Positions 17,978 to 28,332 of a DNA stretch of 64,000 nucleotides are shown one piece after another. Under the pieces are notes generated by a model. It did no database searches. It was not told the origin of the DNA and was given only the letters and a program-made list of their open reading frames with translations. The DNA lies in assembly GCA_019721075.1 (NCBI GenBank), contig JAHEAD010000001.1:248001-312000 (forward strand), written 5' to 3'. The position numbers and the translations under genes are program-made. Within the stretch, counting starts at the first letter, position 1; the number at the start of each line of letters is the position of its first letter. The stretch is from Candidatus Sysuiplasma jiujiangense. GTDB taxonomy: Archaea > Thermoplasmatota > Thermoplasmata > Sysuiplasmatales > Sysuiplasmataceae.

Positions 17978-19360
17978 ATGAACTTATGGAAACACAGACA
18001 GGATAACAGGGGCATAAAGTATAAGTTATTCAGTCAATTGTACAGCCGGTCTGTCCGGTTGAATTCCCACAAACCTTTGGTATACAGTGAATCACATAGG
18101 GTGATTTTTGCCGCATGGCTTGGATGGCTTATGGACGGCTATGTAAGCATAAGCTATCTTATTCAGGCATCCGTTGTGAGTGTTCTCTTCTTCCCCGGCA
18201 GTTTCAGCATTGGATATTTTCTTGCGTTTGGAGTCAACGGCATAGCCAGGGCAATAGGCTCGATACTCCTTGGAAATTTCATAGGTGACAGAATAGGCAG
18301 GAAGAAAATGCTCGTCGTCTCGGTTGGTCTTTTCTCAATATCCACTGCCTCTCTGGGCATTCTGCCGACCTACAGGGAAGGCGGAATTGCCGTCTCAATC
18401 ACCGTCTTTATCCTTCTCTTCCTGATGGGTATCTTCGCCGGAGCGGAATATGGCGGCGGTACTGCATTGTCAATGGAGAGCGTCCCGCCTGAGAAGAGGA
18501 ATCTGTACGGTGCGTTCGTTCAGAGCGGCTTCGGCTTCGGTTATCTCATTCTGTCAGGTGTTTTTGCCTTCCTCAGCGCTGTCTACGGCCCTTCATATAG
18601 CATCATAGGATGGCGTGTTCTCTTTCTGTCCACCTTGATACCTGGCGCGCTTACATTCCTGATCAGGGCATTTACGCCTGAATCGCAGGTCTTTGAGGAA
18701 ACGGAAGCTAATGAAGGGCTGGAGAAGACACCTGTAGTTAAGCTTTTTCAAGATATGTGGGGCAAACTCGCAATAGTTGTCGCAATCACCGCAGGCCTAC
18801 TTTACATCAATACCTCCACATTTTCGCTGTACCCTTACATACTGGGAACAGTCAATGGATTTGGTGGCACCACTATTGGATTGCTTCTGCTGGTCGTCAA
18901 CCTGATATCTGTCGTAGGTGTAATTCTTGGCGGCCTTTACGCCGGAAGGAACAGGAACAGAATCCGATTCATTCTTCTCTACACGCTTATATTCCTGGCG
19001 GTTTCCGTACCGGTTGATATTGTAGCTTTCGGCAGAAATGTTATCACCACAGGCATTGCTTTTTCCATACAGGCATTTGTTGAAGCAATGATATTTTCTA
19101 CACTCCCTGCATTCATGTCGGAGGCATTTAGTAAAAAGTACAGAACAACTGCGGTTGGTCTTGCATATAATCTTGGCTCGACATTCGGCGCGTTTGCGAT
19201 TGTCATTGCACCCCTGAGTGCAATCGCACTCGGGTGGCCAGTCGCATGGATATCCAACCTTCTGATAGCAGGCATTGTCCTTTTTGGTGCTGCTTTTGCG
19301 TCTGTCTACGCAATGAGCTCCAGGGCCGGGAAGGAGAACGTGGATATGATTTTAGAGTAA
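17978..19360 (+). CDS. Major facilitator superfamily transporter (metabolite:H+ symporter type)
   Basis: Twelve predicted membrane segments, with the cytoplasmic loop 2-3 signature GDRIGRKKM and an acidic first helix (GWLMDGY) as in sugar or organic acid symporters of the MHS group. The length from the ATG at 17978 is 460 residues. Because this ATG touches the start of the divergent HPP gene, a TTG at 18059 downstream of a TATA-like box is a serious alternative start. The substrate is unknown. Confidence 0.85.
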   Translation: MNLWKHRQDNRGIKYKLFSQLYSRSVRLNSHKPLVYSESHRVIFAAWLGWLMDGYVSISYLIQASVVSVLFFPGSFSIGYFLAFGVNGIARAIGSILLGNFIGDRIGRKKMLVVSVGLFSISTASLGILPTYREGGIAVSITVFILLFLMGIFAGAEYGGGTALSMESVPPEKRNLYGAFVQSGFGFGYLILSGVFAFLSAVYGPSYSIIGWRVLFLSTLIPGALTFLIRAFTPESQVFEETEANEGLEKTPVVKLFQDMWGKLAIVVAITAGLLYINTSTFSLYPYILGTVNGFGGTTIGLLLLVVNLISVVGVILGGLYAGRNRNRIRFILLYTLIFLAVSVPVDIVAFGRNVITTGIAFSIQAFVEAMIFSTLPAFMSEAFSKKYRTTAVGLAYNLGSTFGAFAIVIAPLSAIALGWPVAWISNLLIAGIVLFGAAFASVYAMSSRAGKENVDMILE

Positions 19361-19385
19361 AGATGCCCCTTTTCTGCCGGAGAAC

Positions 19386-20651
19386 TCAATGCTCCTCCGC
19401 TCTTCCGGCATTCCTGATTTTTCCCGTGAAACAGAGCAATGATGCAGCTGTTGTGGCTGCCGCAAGTGCAGCAAATGAAGCGTAAAGGCTGCCCAGCACC
19501 CACCGTTCACTCAACAAAACAATTATCAGAGGACTCATTGCTGAACCCAGGCCCACAGACATCCATGCCAGGCTGCTCCCTAGGTATCTGTCGTCTCCGG
19601 AAACCATATGTGTTGCAATGGGAAAGAGAATCGGAAAGCCGCTGAACGCAGCCAGGCTGAAAAATCCCAGGGTAACGACATCGAGATATATGTTGTACGG
19701 ATACAGAAGGAAGAGCAATACGAAGATGCCGGAAATCAGTGTTGTAAGAAAAAGTGTCTTCACCCTTCCGATCCTGTCAGAGACAAGTCCAACAATGATC
19801 TGTCCTGCAATTGGCAGAGCCATTATTGCCGTCATTGTGAGACCCAGATTGATGCCGTAATGTATTATCCCCTCCTCAATGAAGAAAGTCGGAAGGTATA
19901 ACACGACGCCGGTGGACTCCAGATTTCTTATTATGCTCATCGCAAGCAGGGGCCAGATCTCTTTTGTAAGTCTGGCGGAATCGCGGATTCCTGTCCTCTT
20001 TACCGCCGCGGTTTTATCTGCTGAAGGCATCAGATGGGATTTTCGAGAGAAGTATATTTCCATTGGAAGTGCGGCAACTATGCATGCGGCTCCGAGTATT
20101 ATCAATCCGCCATATAGCTTCTCAAGCACAAATGCAGCCACGGACAGTGTAAGGAACAGTGATCTGCCCAGGCTCCCGGCGGAACCGTTGAGACCCAGTG
20201 CGAGACCCAGTTTATTCTCAGGGAAATTATTCTGCACAACGCTGCTTCCGATTGGATGGTAGTAGCTTGACCCGAATCCGGCGAGACATGCGGAGAGCAC
20301 AACACCCACATATGCCGCCATGCCAAATCTCTGTATCATGGATATCGAAATGCCCATTGCCGCGATACCTGCTCCGAGTATGGTAAGCCCCTCGCCCATG
20401 CCCTTTTCAATCTGTCCCCTGTTTTTTGTTGCTGAGACAGCAACAGGGCTGGCGAACGAGGAAAAGAGATAAAAGCATGTTACAACGGCTGCAAGTTCGA
20501 AACTCCCTGATACGTAGTAAGCAAGCGGCGGGAGCAGTACTGGAAATATCGCGCTCTCTCCGTCATTTATGAAGTGCGCCGCCGATGTTGTGGCCAGGAT
20601 TGTGAGATTCCAGCTGAAACTTCCTTCCCCTCTCATTAAATTCTCCGCCAT
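19386..20651 (-). CDS. Major facilitator superfamily transporter
   Basis: A 421-residue protein with about twelve hydrophobic helices. The loop motif SDRIGRVKT occurs in the second half, and the N-terminal HFINDGESAIFP segment resembles the fosmidomycin-resistance/permease group of MFS transporters. Substrate is unknown. It converges with the preceding MFS gene (25-base gap) and lies just downstream of the ATP synthase operon on the same strand. Confidence 0.83.
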   Translation of the reverse strand: MAENLMRGEGSFSWNLTILATTSAAHFINDGESAIFPVLLPPLAYYVSGSFELAAVVTCFYLFSSFASPVAVSATKNRGQIEKGMGEGLTILGAGIAAMGISISMIQRFGMAAYVGVVLSACLAGFGSSYYHPIGSSVVQNNFPENKLGLALGLNGSAGSLGRSLFLTLSVAAFVLEKLYGGLIILGAACIVAALPMEIYFSRKSHLMPSADKTAAVKRTGIRDSARLTKEIWPLLAMSIIRNLESTGVVLYLPTFFIEEGIIHYGINLGLTMTAIMALPIAGQIIVGLVSDRIGRVKTLFLTTLISGIFVLLFLLYPYNIYLDVVTLGFFSLAAFSGFPILFPIATHMVSGDDRYLGSSLAWMSVGLGSAMSPLIIVLLSERWVLGSLYASFAALAAATTAASLLCFTGKIRNAGRAEEH

Positions 20652-20715
20652 TTCCGGAACCGGTTGAGGTCAGTTTCAGACAGGGTGCGCGTGCCGGCCG
20701 CCGAATTCCCAGCCT

Positions 20716-22656
20716 CTATTTCTGCCTGATTGTGTCGAGGTCAAACTGTTTTATCGTATAATTCCTGGGGCTGGAGAATGGTCTGAAATATCTGCCGTTT
20801 CCCTTGTAAAATTTGGAGAAGAATTCCACATAAAGCAGACGCGCTCCCTGTATACCCGATTCAAATACAGCTATGATCAGGTTGAACATCTGGCCGACGA
20901 CGACGATTATTATGCCCACCGGTATAAGCAGCGGATTGGTCTTTATAACGCTCAGTGATATGTTGATGACGCTAGCCAGTATAACGGACGCAAGGAGTAT
21001 TCCGACTATCCTTGTGTACGACAGAATGTGACTTATTATTGAGGGTATTTCCATTGCTCCCATTGTCCCCTCCGAAGCAATGATCGTTATTCCTCCCGCG
21101 ATTATGAGTGCCACCGGAACCGATGTGGAAACGTTCGAGAAACTGATTGGGATCCTGTGTAGCAGATTTAAACCGAAAACAGCTATCCCCCACGCAAACG
21201 CAAGCCAGCCGAATTTTGCTATTATTCCCTTCCTGTGTCCCAGCGTGTGTTCGTTTATTGCTCCAAGAATGAGCCCGAAAGAAACAATGCCCAGGCCAAT
21301 GTACCCGGAAACAAGAAGCAGTTTGGCGAGACCGGGTTCAACGCCAAATACCGTGAACGGAAGAACTGCAAAGCCAAAAAATTCATTGAAGAGGAGACCG
21401 ACGGCTATGGCAACTATCGAAGATGGAATCAGCGCTTTTGCGAGTGTCCTGAGCGCGTTTGGACCCATTATCATAAGGACGAAGCGACTCAGAAACCTCG
21501 GAATATGGCTCTTAGCTACCGGATGGTCAAGCCTGTGTATGATAAAGAGTGATATCAGGAGTATTGCAAGCCCGTATCCCCAGTCTCCAACCATGAGCCC
21601 GAAAAACAGAGGAAAGACAATTGCAAAGACCAGAGTAGGGTCGATCTCGTACTCCTTTGGGAGTGAGTAGAACCTTATGAAAAACTCGAACAGTCTGATG
21701 TGCCTGGAGTTCCTGAAGAGCGTCGGAGGCTCTTCATCTGTGTTTATTTGTGACAGTATGACATTGCCTCCTGACGCCTCCTCGAGCACTTCAGAGAGCA
21801 AACTGTAGTGCCTTGCCGGTATCCATCCTTCCAGAACAAATACAGACTTTGTTCCGGAAAGCTTTTCGGAGACTTCATATTTCTTGACTTCTATCTCCAG
21901 CTGTTCCCTTATCTGGGCTATTGGCGAATAGTATTTCTCCGAAATCTCGTTGAGCCGATTTGAAATCTTTTGCAGCTCCGATTTCTTATCCGCAGTCAGT
22001 CTTTTCGTGTTTTCAATGAATGCTTCCGGCATTCCTTCCATTGCGGGGATGGAAATAAGTTCAAAACTGTTCTCATTCGCAATCTTACCGAGATCTCCTA
22101 CCTTTCCAGCAGGGACAGCAATCAGGCTGGAACCATCGGGCAGCGCCTTTATGACGGCGTCTGAAATCGTGGCTCTCACCATCCCTCCTACGTCCACTTC
22201 TTCCTTCGTGCTTGCTATGAAGCTCGTAAAACTGCTGCCGCTGAAAACCGAAAGGTCATAATCAATGCCGGACAGCATTTGAGCGATATCCCGCCTGTTT
22301 TCCAGATCACGAAGTTCGGCATTGATGCCGTTCTCCCTCTCCCTTAGATGCTTTATTTCTTCATCAATGTCTATTGAGGAGGCTGCGCCTAACAGTTCCT
22401 GTATGGACTGAAAGAACTTCCTGTCATTCACTCTTTTCCGTGGAAGCGCATTTTCGAGCCCCCTGAATCTCAGGAGTTCTCTGCTGAGCATCTCATAACT
22501 CTCGGTAGCCTCGTTTCTGCTTAGGTACGGGGAGGCATCATCTCCAACCTCTTCGAGTTGCATAATACCGATATCATGCAGCGCAGTAATCACTGTCTTC
22601 CTTGCGCTGTTTGAGCCTATAACCCTGATTCTTATGATCTTTTCAGATCTCAGCAC
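20716..22656 (-). CDS. atpI: A-type ATP synthase subunit I (a subunit)
   Basis: A roughly 646-residue protein: a soluble coiled-coil N-terminal half (to about residue 330) and a C-terminal membrane half with seven to eight helices containing GLMVGDWGYG and the SYTRIVGILLAS segment with the functional Arg. It forms the proton half-channels of the A0 sector and the peripheral stalk anchor. The GTG at 22656, two bases after the subunit H stop and preceded by GGTGA, is a better start than the upstream TTG at 22677. Here it ends the operon instead of starting it. Confidence 0.93.
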   Translation of the reverse strand: MLRSEKIIRIRVIGSNSARKTVITALHDIGIMQLEEVGDDASPYLSRNEATESYEMLSRELLRFRGLENALPRKRVNDRKFFQSIQELLGAASSIDIDEEIKHLRERENGINAELRDLENRRDIAQMLSGIDYDLSVFSGSSFTSFIASTKEEVDVGGMVRATISDAVIKALPDGSSLIAVPAGKVGDLGKIANENSFELISIPAMEGMPEAFIENTKRLTADKKSELQKISNRLNEISEKYYSPIAQIREQLEIEVKKYEVSEKLSGTKSVFVLEGWIPARHYSLLSEVLEEASGGNVILSQINTDEEPPTLFRNSRHIRLFEFFIRFYSLPKEYEIDPTLVFAIVFPLFFGLMVGDWGYGLAILLISLFIIHRLDHPVAKSHIPRFLSRFVLMIMGPNALRTLAKALIPSSIVAIAVGLLFNEFFGFAVLPFTVFGVEPGLAKLLLVSGYIGLGIVSFGLILGAINEHTLGHRKGIIAKFGWLAFAWGIAVFGLNLLHRIPISFSNVSTSVPVALIIAGGITIIASEGTMGAMEIPSIISHILSYTRIVGILLASVILASVINISLSVIKTNPLLIPVGIIIVVVGQMFNLIIAVFESGIQGARLLYVEFFSKFYKGNGRYFRPFSSPRNYTIKQFDLDTIRQK

Positions 22657-22657
22657 A

Positions 22658-22981
22658 TCATTCACCCAGGTACTCAAGTATGAGGTTGCCGACCATCTTC
22701 TCTATTTCCCTTGCCGTAATTTTAAGTTTTATGCCTTCAGCCCTTCTCTTCGCCTCTTCAATAATGGAATTGCATTTCTCCAGCACCTCGCGTCTCTTCT
22801 TCTCGATTGCATCTTTGTATTCGTTTCTTGTCTTCAGTATGACTTCGTCCACTTTTGACTGGAGCGACTTCTTTAGAATCTCTAACTCCTCCTCTTTCTG
22901 TCGCTGCAGTTCCTGCAGTTCCTTTTCAACTGCTGTTTCCCTTTCCCTGATGGTTTTCAGTATCTCTATGTCGCCCGTAAT
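22658..22981 (-). CDS. atpH: A-type ATP synthase subunit H (stalk), AUU start candidate
   Basis: A 107-residue, highly charged coiled-coil protein (heptads from residue 5 to about 90) that pairs with subunit E to make the peripheral stalk. The first ATG/GTG/TTG gives only 64 residues (GTG at 22852), but the same heptad pattern runs upstream without a break to an ATT at 22979-22981 that directly follows the stop of the upstream small gene and is preceded by AAGGGTG. I place the start at that ATT; CTG internal starts are possible. The stop is followed immediately by subunit I. Confidence 0.8.
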   Translation of the reverse strand: MTGDIEILKTIRERETAVEKELQELQRQKEEELEILKKSLQSKVDEVILKTRNEYKDAIEKKRREVLEKCNSIIEEAKRRAEGIKLKITAREIEKMVGNLILEYLGE

Positions 22982-23155
22982 TTAAAACACCCTTGCCATG
23001 ATAAACAAAGTTATTGCAATCGCAATTACCGGATTGAGCACGAAGGTCGCAGTCCTTATCCGGACGAATGTCCTGAGTCTTCTGTTCTTCCTGAGCATTT
23101 CAGTCGTGATTCTGACTTCTGGATAGAAATGTCTTGCTTTGTATTTCAGTTGCAT
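22982..23155 (-). CDS. 57-residue single-span membrane protein in the A-ATPase operon
   Basis: The ATG at 23155 touches the subunit D stop (TTGAATG) and the stop abuts the subunit H start, so the frame fills the gap between two known genes exactly. The product has a very basic N-terminal half (TTEMLRKNRRLRTF) and one C-terminal hydrophobic segment (VLNPVIAIAITLFIMA). Its position after atpD resembles the small ahaG gene of Methanosarcina; homology is not established. It may be an assembly factor or an accessory A0 subunit. Confidence 0.7.
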   Translation of the reverse strand: MQLKYKARHFYPEVRITTEMLRKNRRLRTFVRIRTATFVLNPVIAIAITLFIMARVF

Positions 23156-23803
23156 TCAAGCAGCCTCCGCAGTCTCTTCCCTCATTACCAGTTTCTTCTT
23201 AATTACTTTGAGTGTCGTGAATGTGTCTCTCTCGATCTCATCGAGTCTCATTCTAATCATCTTTGCCGCTGCGCTCAGCTGTGGAATGAGCATGTTCTCA
23301 ATTGCGTTCGACCGTCTTTTTGTCTTGTCTATCTCCTGAAGAAGTCTTCTCATTGCATTCTCCTTTTCCGCAATTTCGATCATGGATGAAAAAACCTTTT
23401 CGAACTGTTTGATCGCATCGTTGACTGCCGAAGGAACAGATGTCGCTCTGTAGAGTGGGGTAAGCACAGTTGTTCCAGCTTTGAAGGAAACTTGCGGCAC
23501 CCTTACACCCATGACATTCTTTGCTCCCACTCCGACGTTGAAATTTGCGGACATCTGCGCAACTCTTTCAATTTCCATCGCACCGTTGATCAGTTCAGCC
23601 TCCCTGACCGAAGCGATGGCTCTTCCGACATCGTCTCTAAGGTTTTCTCTCAGTCCTCTGATCGTCCTGCTGATATTGAAAAACTCCATTACGAGTGCGT
23701 TCCTCTTCATTTTGAGCAGATCCAGACCTCTCTTTGCAAGCCTGATTCTCCTGTTTGTTCGAATGAGCTCAATCCTTGTGGGCTTGATCTGCTGTGCAGG
23801 CAA
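23156..23803 (-). CDS. atpD: A-type ATP synthase subunit D (central rotor shaft)
   Basis: A 215-residue protein with the long N-terminal helix (KPTRIELIRTNRRIRLAKRG) and a matching C-terminal helix that form the coiled-coil shaft turning inside the A3B3 hexamer. The start follows the subunit B stop directly. Length and motifs are normal for the family. Confidence 0.94.
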   Translation of the reverse strand: MPAQQIKPTRIELIRTNRRIRLAKRGLDLLKMKRNALVMEFFNISRTIRGLRENLRDDVGRAIASVREAELINGAMEIERVAQMSANFNVGVGAKNVMGVRVPQVSFKAGTTVLTPLYRATSVPSAVNDAIKQFEKVFSSMIEIAEKENAMRRLLQEIDKTKRRSNAIENMLIPQLSAAAKMIRMRLDEIERDTFTTLKVIKKKLVMREETAEAA

Positions 23804-25186
23804 TCATGACCCCCTCCATTTTCCGTATTTGCCTATGAATTCCTTCTTTACTCTCTTCATTTCCGTTTCTGGAAGCACGCTGAGCAGTTCCCAACCCAGA
23901 TCCAGTGTTGTCTCAATGGATCTGTCTTCATAAACACCCTGCCGGACGAATCTGTCTTCGAATTCATCGGCGAATTTCAGGTATAGCCTGTCGTTGGCCC
24001 CCAGTGCCTCTTCACCGACTATCGCACTCAGAGAACGCAGGTCCTTTCCGTTTGCATAGGCTGAATAAAGCTGATCTGCCACTCCCCTGTGATCTTCTCT
24101 CGTTCTCCTGGAGCCTATTCCCTGGTTCATCAGTCTGGACAGCGAGGGCAGGACGTCGATAGCGGGATATATCCCCTTCCTCTGCAGGTCTCTGCTTAGA
24201 ACGGTCTGACCTTCGGTTATGTATCCTGTCAGGTCCGGTATCGGGTGCGTAATGTCGTCTCCGGGCATCGTCAGTATCGGTAACTGTGTTATTGAGCCAT
24301 TTTTCCCTCTTATCTTGCCGGCGCGTTCATATATGGTGCTCAGATCAGTGTACATGTAGCCGGGGTAGCCTCTCCTCCCGGGCACTTCTTCCCGGGCAGC
24401 CGAAATTTCTCTCAGAGCTTCACAATAGTTTGTCATGTCCGTAAGGATGACGAGTATGTGCATTTCTCTCTCATAAGCAAGGTACTCGGCTGTAGTCAGA
24501 GCGACCTTGGGAAGGATTATCCGCTCCATTGAAGGATCCGATGAGAGATTGAGGAACAGTACAGCTCTGGAAAGCGCCCCTGTGTTCCTGAACTCATTTA
24601 TGAAGTAATTTGCCTCCTCACTTGTTATTCCCATTGCGCCGAATATCACGGCAAAGCTCTCCCCCTTTCCTATTACCTTTGCCTGTCTGGCAATTTGTGC
24701 GGCAACCATGTTGTGTGAAAGCCCTGATCCCGAGAAGATTGGGAGTTTCTGTCCTCTTACAAGCGTGTTCATTCCGTCTATTGTGGAAACGCCGGTCTCA
24801 ATGAACTCTGACGGTTCTTCACGCGAGTAGGGGTTGATCGCGTTACCAACGATCTCGATATTTTCTTTGCTGACTATCTGCGGCCCACCGTCTACTGGTG
24901 CCCCAAGACCGTTGAATATCCGTCCTAGCATTTCATCGGAGACATTAATCCGTGCCGTGCTGCCGGAGAATTTCACCTTGGTTCTGCCTATATCAAGACC
25001 CGAAGTGGCACCGAACACCTGGACTACGGCAAGTCCTTTGCCTGTATCCAGGACCTGTCCGGTCCTCGTTGTACCGTCTGCCGTGGTGATCTCGACAAGT
25101 TCATTGTATGCGGCATTCTGTACATTTTCGACAAAAAGGAGAGGTCCCGATATCTGTGATATTGACTTGTAGCTAACTCCGGGCAT
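23804..25186 (-). CDS. atpB: A-type ATP synthase subunit B (regulatory)
   Basis: A 460-residue beta-barrel/RecA-like protein. It has the SGSGLSHN stretch in place of a functional P-loop, as expected for the non-catalytic subunit, and the [15 protein letters not shown] motif. It alternates with subunit A in the A1 hexamer. The ATG at 25186 sits six bases after GGAGGT, which lies in the end of atpA; the TTG at 25192 is less likely. Confidence 0.95.
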   Translation of the reverse strand: MPGVSYKSISQISGPLLFVENVQNAAYNELVEITTADGTTRTGQVLDTGKGLAVVQVFGATSGLDIGRTKVKFSGSTARINVSDEMLGRIFNGLGAPVDGGPQIVSKENIEIVGNAINPYSREEPSEFIETGVSTIDGMNTLVRGQKLPIFSGSGLSHNMVAAQIARQAKVIGKGESFAVIFGAMGITSEEANYFINEFRNTGALSRAVLFLNLSSDPSMERIILPKVALTTAEYLAYEREMHILVILTDMTNYCEALREISAAREEVPGRRGYPGYMYTDLSTIYERAGKIRGKNGSITQLPILTMPGDDITHPIPDLTGYITEGQTVLSRDLQRKGIYPAIDVLPSLSRLMNQGIGSRRTREDHRGVADQLYSAYANGKDLRSLSAIVGEEALGANDRLYLKFADEFEDRFVRQGVYEDRSIETTLDLGWELLSVLPETEMKRVKKEFIGKYGKWRGS

Positions 25187-25188
25187 AT

Positions 25189-26937
25189 TCAAACCTCCAG
25201 TCCAGCAACAGAATTCCTGATTTCCTCTATCAAACCCTCGTAGTACTGCTTGAATTCGCTGTCCCTGATTTCCTTCATCCTCGATATCTTTTCCCTCACT
25301 GGAAGAGATGAAAGTTTCTCCATTGTCACGCCTCTGTCAATAGCCTCGTTCTGTCTTTTTGACATCTCAATAATAGTCTTCAGCATACCGTACTGCTTGC
25401 TTGTTGAACAGAAGGAGTCGACTTCATCGAAAGCACTCTGCTGAAGGAAATCCTCACGAATCATTCTCGCAACATCAAGTATTGCTTTTTCCTTCTCCGG
25501 CAGTGCATCATATCCCACGAGCTGTACGACTTCCTGCAATTCCGCCTCTTTCTGAAGTATCCCCATCGTGTCAGAGTATACTGATTGCCAGTCCCTGGAC
25601 ACATTTTCTTCATACCATCTGGACAGCTCCAGCTGGTAAAGAGAGTAGCTGTTCAGCCAGTTGATCGAAGGAAAGTGTCTCCGTGAGGCCAGAGAGGAAT
25701 CAAGCGCCCAGAAGACCCTTGTGACGCGTAAAGTGTTTTGTGATACAGGCTCAGATACGTCGCCTCCGGGTGGAGAAACCGCTCCGACTATCGTCACTGA
25801 GCCGTATCTCTCGTCAGGTGAAACAACTCTGGAACTCCCTGAGCGTTCATAAAATTCCGAAACTCTTCTGCCCAAGTATGCCGGATAACCCTCTTCACCC
25901 GGCATCTCTTCAAGTCTCCCTGAGATCTCCCTCAGCGCTTCGGCCCATCTGGATGTGCTGTCGGCCATGAGTGCAACGTCATAGCCCATGTCCCTGTAAT
26001 ACTCGGCGATTGTAATGCCTGTGTAGATACTCGCCTCCCGGGCTGCGACGGGCATGTTGGACGTATTGGCTATCAGCACAGTCCTCTCCATAAGCGGTTT
26101 CCCGCTCTTTGGGTCAAGCAGCTCAGGAAAGGTTGTTAGTATTTCCGTCATCTCATTGCCGCGTTCCCCGCATCCGACATAAACGACAACATCACTGTCT
26201 GACCACTTCGAAAGCTGGTGTTGTACGACCGTCTTTCCAGATCCGAACGGTCCTGGCACGGCAACAGTCCCTCCTTTTGCTACAGGGAAAAGGGCATCTA
26301 TTACTCTCTGTCCGGTAACAAGCGGAACAGAGGGGGGAAGTTTATTCACCACCTTCCTTGCAACTCTTACAGGCCAGTCCTGCTTCAGTCTGACCGCTAC
26401 CGGGCCCTTTTCGGTCCTGACTGATGTAAGTTCGTCTGATACTGCGTAGTCTCCTTCTTTCAGCTCGTCTATGACACCGCTAATCCCAAATGGTACCATT
26501 ATTTTGTGATTTATCAGGCTTGTCTCCTGGACTTCCCCGATAACCTGCCCTTCGCTTACTCTGTCTCCCCTCTTTACAAGTGGTTTGAATGCCCACTTTT
26601 TTGTCTCATCAAGGGGACTGGCGGAGAATCCTCTTCTGATAAAATCACCGCTCTTCTCCCTGATTATATCAAGCGGTCTCTGGATACCGTCATATATGGA
26701 TTTGAGAAGACCGGGTCCAAGCTCAACTGAAAGGGGTTTTCCCACATTCTCGACCTTCTCTCCGGGTCGCATGCCGCTGGTGTCTTCATACACCTGGATA
26801 GTCACTTTGTTTCCGGTAATTCTGATAACTTCGCCTACCAGGCCCAGATCGCCTACCCTTACAACGTCGTACATTCTGGCGTCTGAAAGGTCTTCAGCGA
26901 TAACAACCGGTCCTGATACTCTAGTAACTTTTCCCAT
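25189..26937 (-). CDS. atpA: A-type ATP synthase subunit A (catalytic)
   Basis: A 582-residue catalytic subunit with the P-loop GPFGSGKT, the catalytic Glu in GCGERGNEM, the non-homologous insertion (about residues 110-190) that marks A/V-type enzymes, and the [11 protein letters not shown] segment. No intein interrupts the P-loop, unlike in several Thermoplasma relatives. The ATG at 26937 follows GGTGATTAA. Confidence 0.96.
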   Translation of the reverse strand: MGKVTRVSGPVVIAEDLSDARMYDVVRVGDLGLVGEVIRITGNKVTIQVYEDTSGMRPGEKVENVGKPLSVELGPGLLKSIYDGIQRPLDIIREKSGDFIRRGFSASPLDETKKWAFKPLVKRGDRVSEGQVIGEVQETSLINHKIMVPFGISGVIDELKEGDYAVSDELTSVRTEKGPVAVRLKQDWPVRVARKVVNKLPPSVPLVTGQRVIDALFPVAKGGTVAVPGPFGSGKTVVQHQLSKWSDSDVVVYVGCGERGNEMTEILTTFPELLDPKSGKPLMERTVLIANTSNMPVAAREASIYTGITIAEYYRDMGYDVALMADSTSRWAEALREISGRLEEMPGEEGYPAYLGRRVSEFYERSGSSRVVSPDERYGSVTIVGAVSPPGGDVSEPVSQNTLRVTRVFWALDSSLASRRHFPSINWLNSYSLYQLELSRWYEENVSRDWQSVYSDTMGILQKEAELQEVVQLVGYDALPEKEKAILDVARMIREDFLQQSAFDEVDSFCSTSKQYGMLKTIIEMSKRQNEAIDRGVTMEKLSSLPVREKISRMKEIRDSEFKQYYEGLIEEIRNSVAGLEV

Positions 26938-26941
26938 TTAA

Positions 26942-27268
26942 TCACCTGCCAATCTCAACGCCAAGAACCCTCTTGGCAAATTTTTCTATTGACTCCTCTT
27001 CCCTTCCGCCTGGAAGTGGAATGAAAACAATAAGTGGAGAAGTGGACGTGTTCACAATGCCGATTGTCCGTGCATCCATCGACTTCCTTATATTTTCGGA
27101 AAGCATGATAAATGAATGTTTCCCCGCCGCAAGCAATTCCCTGAACTTATCAACCGCCTCAGGTCCTTCGGCAACATAGGCATCCGCTACCCCGAGCAGT
27201 CTGAATCCCAAGACAAGCTCCCTTTCGCCTACCGCAGCTATGCTGCCTGTGAAACCGCTTCCCGGCAA
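26942..27268 (-). CDS. atpF: A-type ATP synthase subunit F
   Basis: A 108-residue Rossmann-like protein (LVLGFRLLGVADAY, then the FIMLSENI helix-strand unit) that binds the rotor shaft with subunit D. The start is a TTG at 27268 just after the subunit C stop, with GGAGG eight bases upstream. The short basic C-terminal helix ends four bases before atpA. Confidence 0.92.
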   Translation of the reverse strand: MPGSGFTGSIAAVGERELVLGFRLLGVADAYVAEGPEAVDKFRELLAAGKHSFIMLSENIRKSMDARTIGIVNTSTSPLIVFIPLPGGREEESIEKFAKRVLGVEIGR

Positions 27269-27269
27269 T

Positions 27270-28331
27270 TCAGTAGCCTCCTGTGAGTTCCCTGATTTCA
27301 GCCTCGTTTACCCCGTATACCTTGCCCGTGACAATCGCATGCAGCACTTCCCTTTCTCTTTCTGCCTTGAGTATGAATGCGAAAACAGAACCTATTGAAA
27401 TTGACTGGGATGAAAGAATCGTAGAATATTTCTGATAGAGGGAGAGTCTCATAGACGCCTCGAATCTCTTCAGATCGGCTACCTCCTTTTCCTGTATGGA
27501 AGATTTTGAAAGCCCCGTCCGTTCGGCAAACCTGCTCATGACAGAGCCTACGCTGTTCTCATCATAAACCTGTCTCAGTGTGTCTGACTGTAGTGTTCCG
27601 TACGGTATGACATCCTCTTTCATGCTTTCAAAAGATACTGCCAAGTCTTTTGCAGTAACAAGCATCATTATGTTTCGAATGTCTACCTCCTCCCTGAAAT
27701 ACCTGATAAGCGGTCCCTCACTCCCGAGGTAGAACCTGAGGCTAGCAAAGAGCCTCCTGTAGTAAAAACGATCGAGCGCTCTGAGCATTGGAGAGACATC
27801 TCCTCCCTTCCTGTAACTGTCTATTTCCTGTAGCAGGGTTGAGCCATAGCCGTATCTGGAAAGCGTTTCAACGATAGATTCGATATCCGGCAGGGAGAGA
27901 AGCAGATTGAAATCCTCTTTTTTCATATTGCCGGCAAAGACACCGAGAGCAACATCCCTGAAGGTTACCAGAAAAGCCTCTGTCTCCTTCAGCGAATACC
28001 CCAGGAATTTTGCCGTCAGTACAGATTTAATATTCTGTATGTCCCACTTTGAAAGATATGCTCTGAGTATGTCAGTTGCGTTGGGAGGAGGGGCAAACTG
28101 TGCAATCCTGTTCCTTATCGCAAGACGTCGGTTTATCGCCATTTCGAGCAGCTCCGGATTCCTGTAGCCGGAGTAAAGCTGGTCTATGTCCTCCTTGTAT
28201 GACCTTGACGATAACGACCTTGTTATACCTTCGATATCCATGTCGTACAGTGATTTGATAAAACTTTCATTCAGAAATTCCGTTTGCGAGGCTTTGATTC
28301 TCCCGTAGCTCCCTGAATATGTCGAGTCCAT
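27270..28331 (-). CDS. atpC: A-type ATP synthase subunit C (d-type, rotor socket)
   Basis: A 353-residue all-helical protein of the V-ATPase d/AC39 family. It couples the shaft to the proteolipid ring. The frame begins at 28355, but the ATG at 28331 (MDSTYSGSYGRIK) directly follows the subunit E stop with GGTG upstream and matches the usual N-terminus. The GGY ending provides the ribosome-binding site for subunit F. Confidence 0.9.
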   Translation of the reverse strand: MDSTYSGSYGRIKASQTEFLNESFIKSLYDMDIEGITRSLSSRSYKEDIDQLYSGYRNPELLEMAINRRLAIRNRIAQFAPPPNATDILRAYLSKWDIQNIKSVLTAKFLGYSLKETEAFLVTFRDVALGVFAGNMKKEDFNLLLSLPDIESIVETLSRYGYGSTLLQEIDSYRKGGDVSPMLRALDRFYYRRLFASLRFYLGSEGPLIRYFREEVDIRNIMMLVTAKDLAVSFESMKEDVIPYGTLQSDTLRQVYDENSVGSVMSRFAERTGLSKSSIQEKEVADLKRFEASMRLSLYQKYSTILSSQSISIGSVFAFILKAEREREVLHAIVTGKVYGVNEAEIRELTGGY

Positions 28332-28332
28332 G

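Noticed and set aside
23905-26941. Long antisense frames across atpB and atpA
   Set aside because: They mirror codon bias of highly conserved genes on the other strand and show no domain features.
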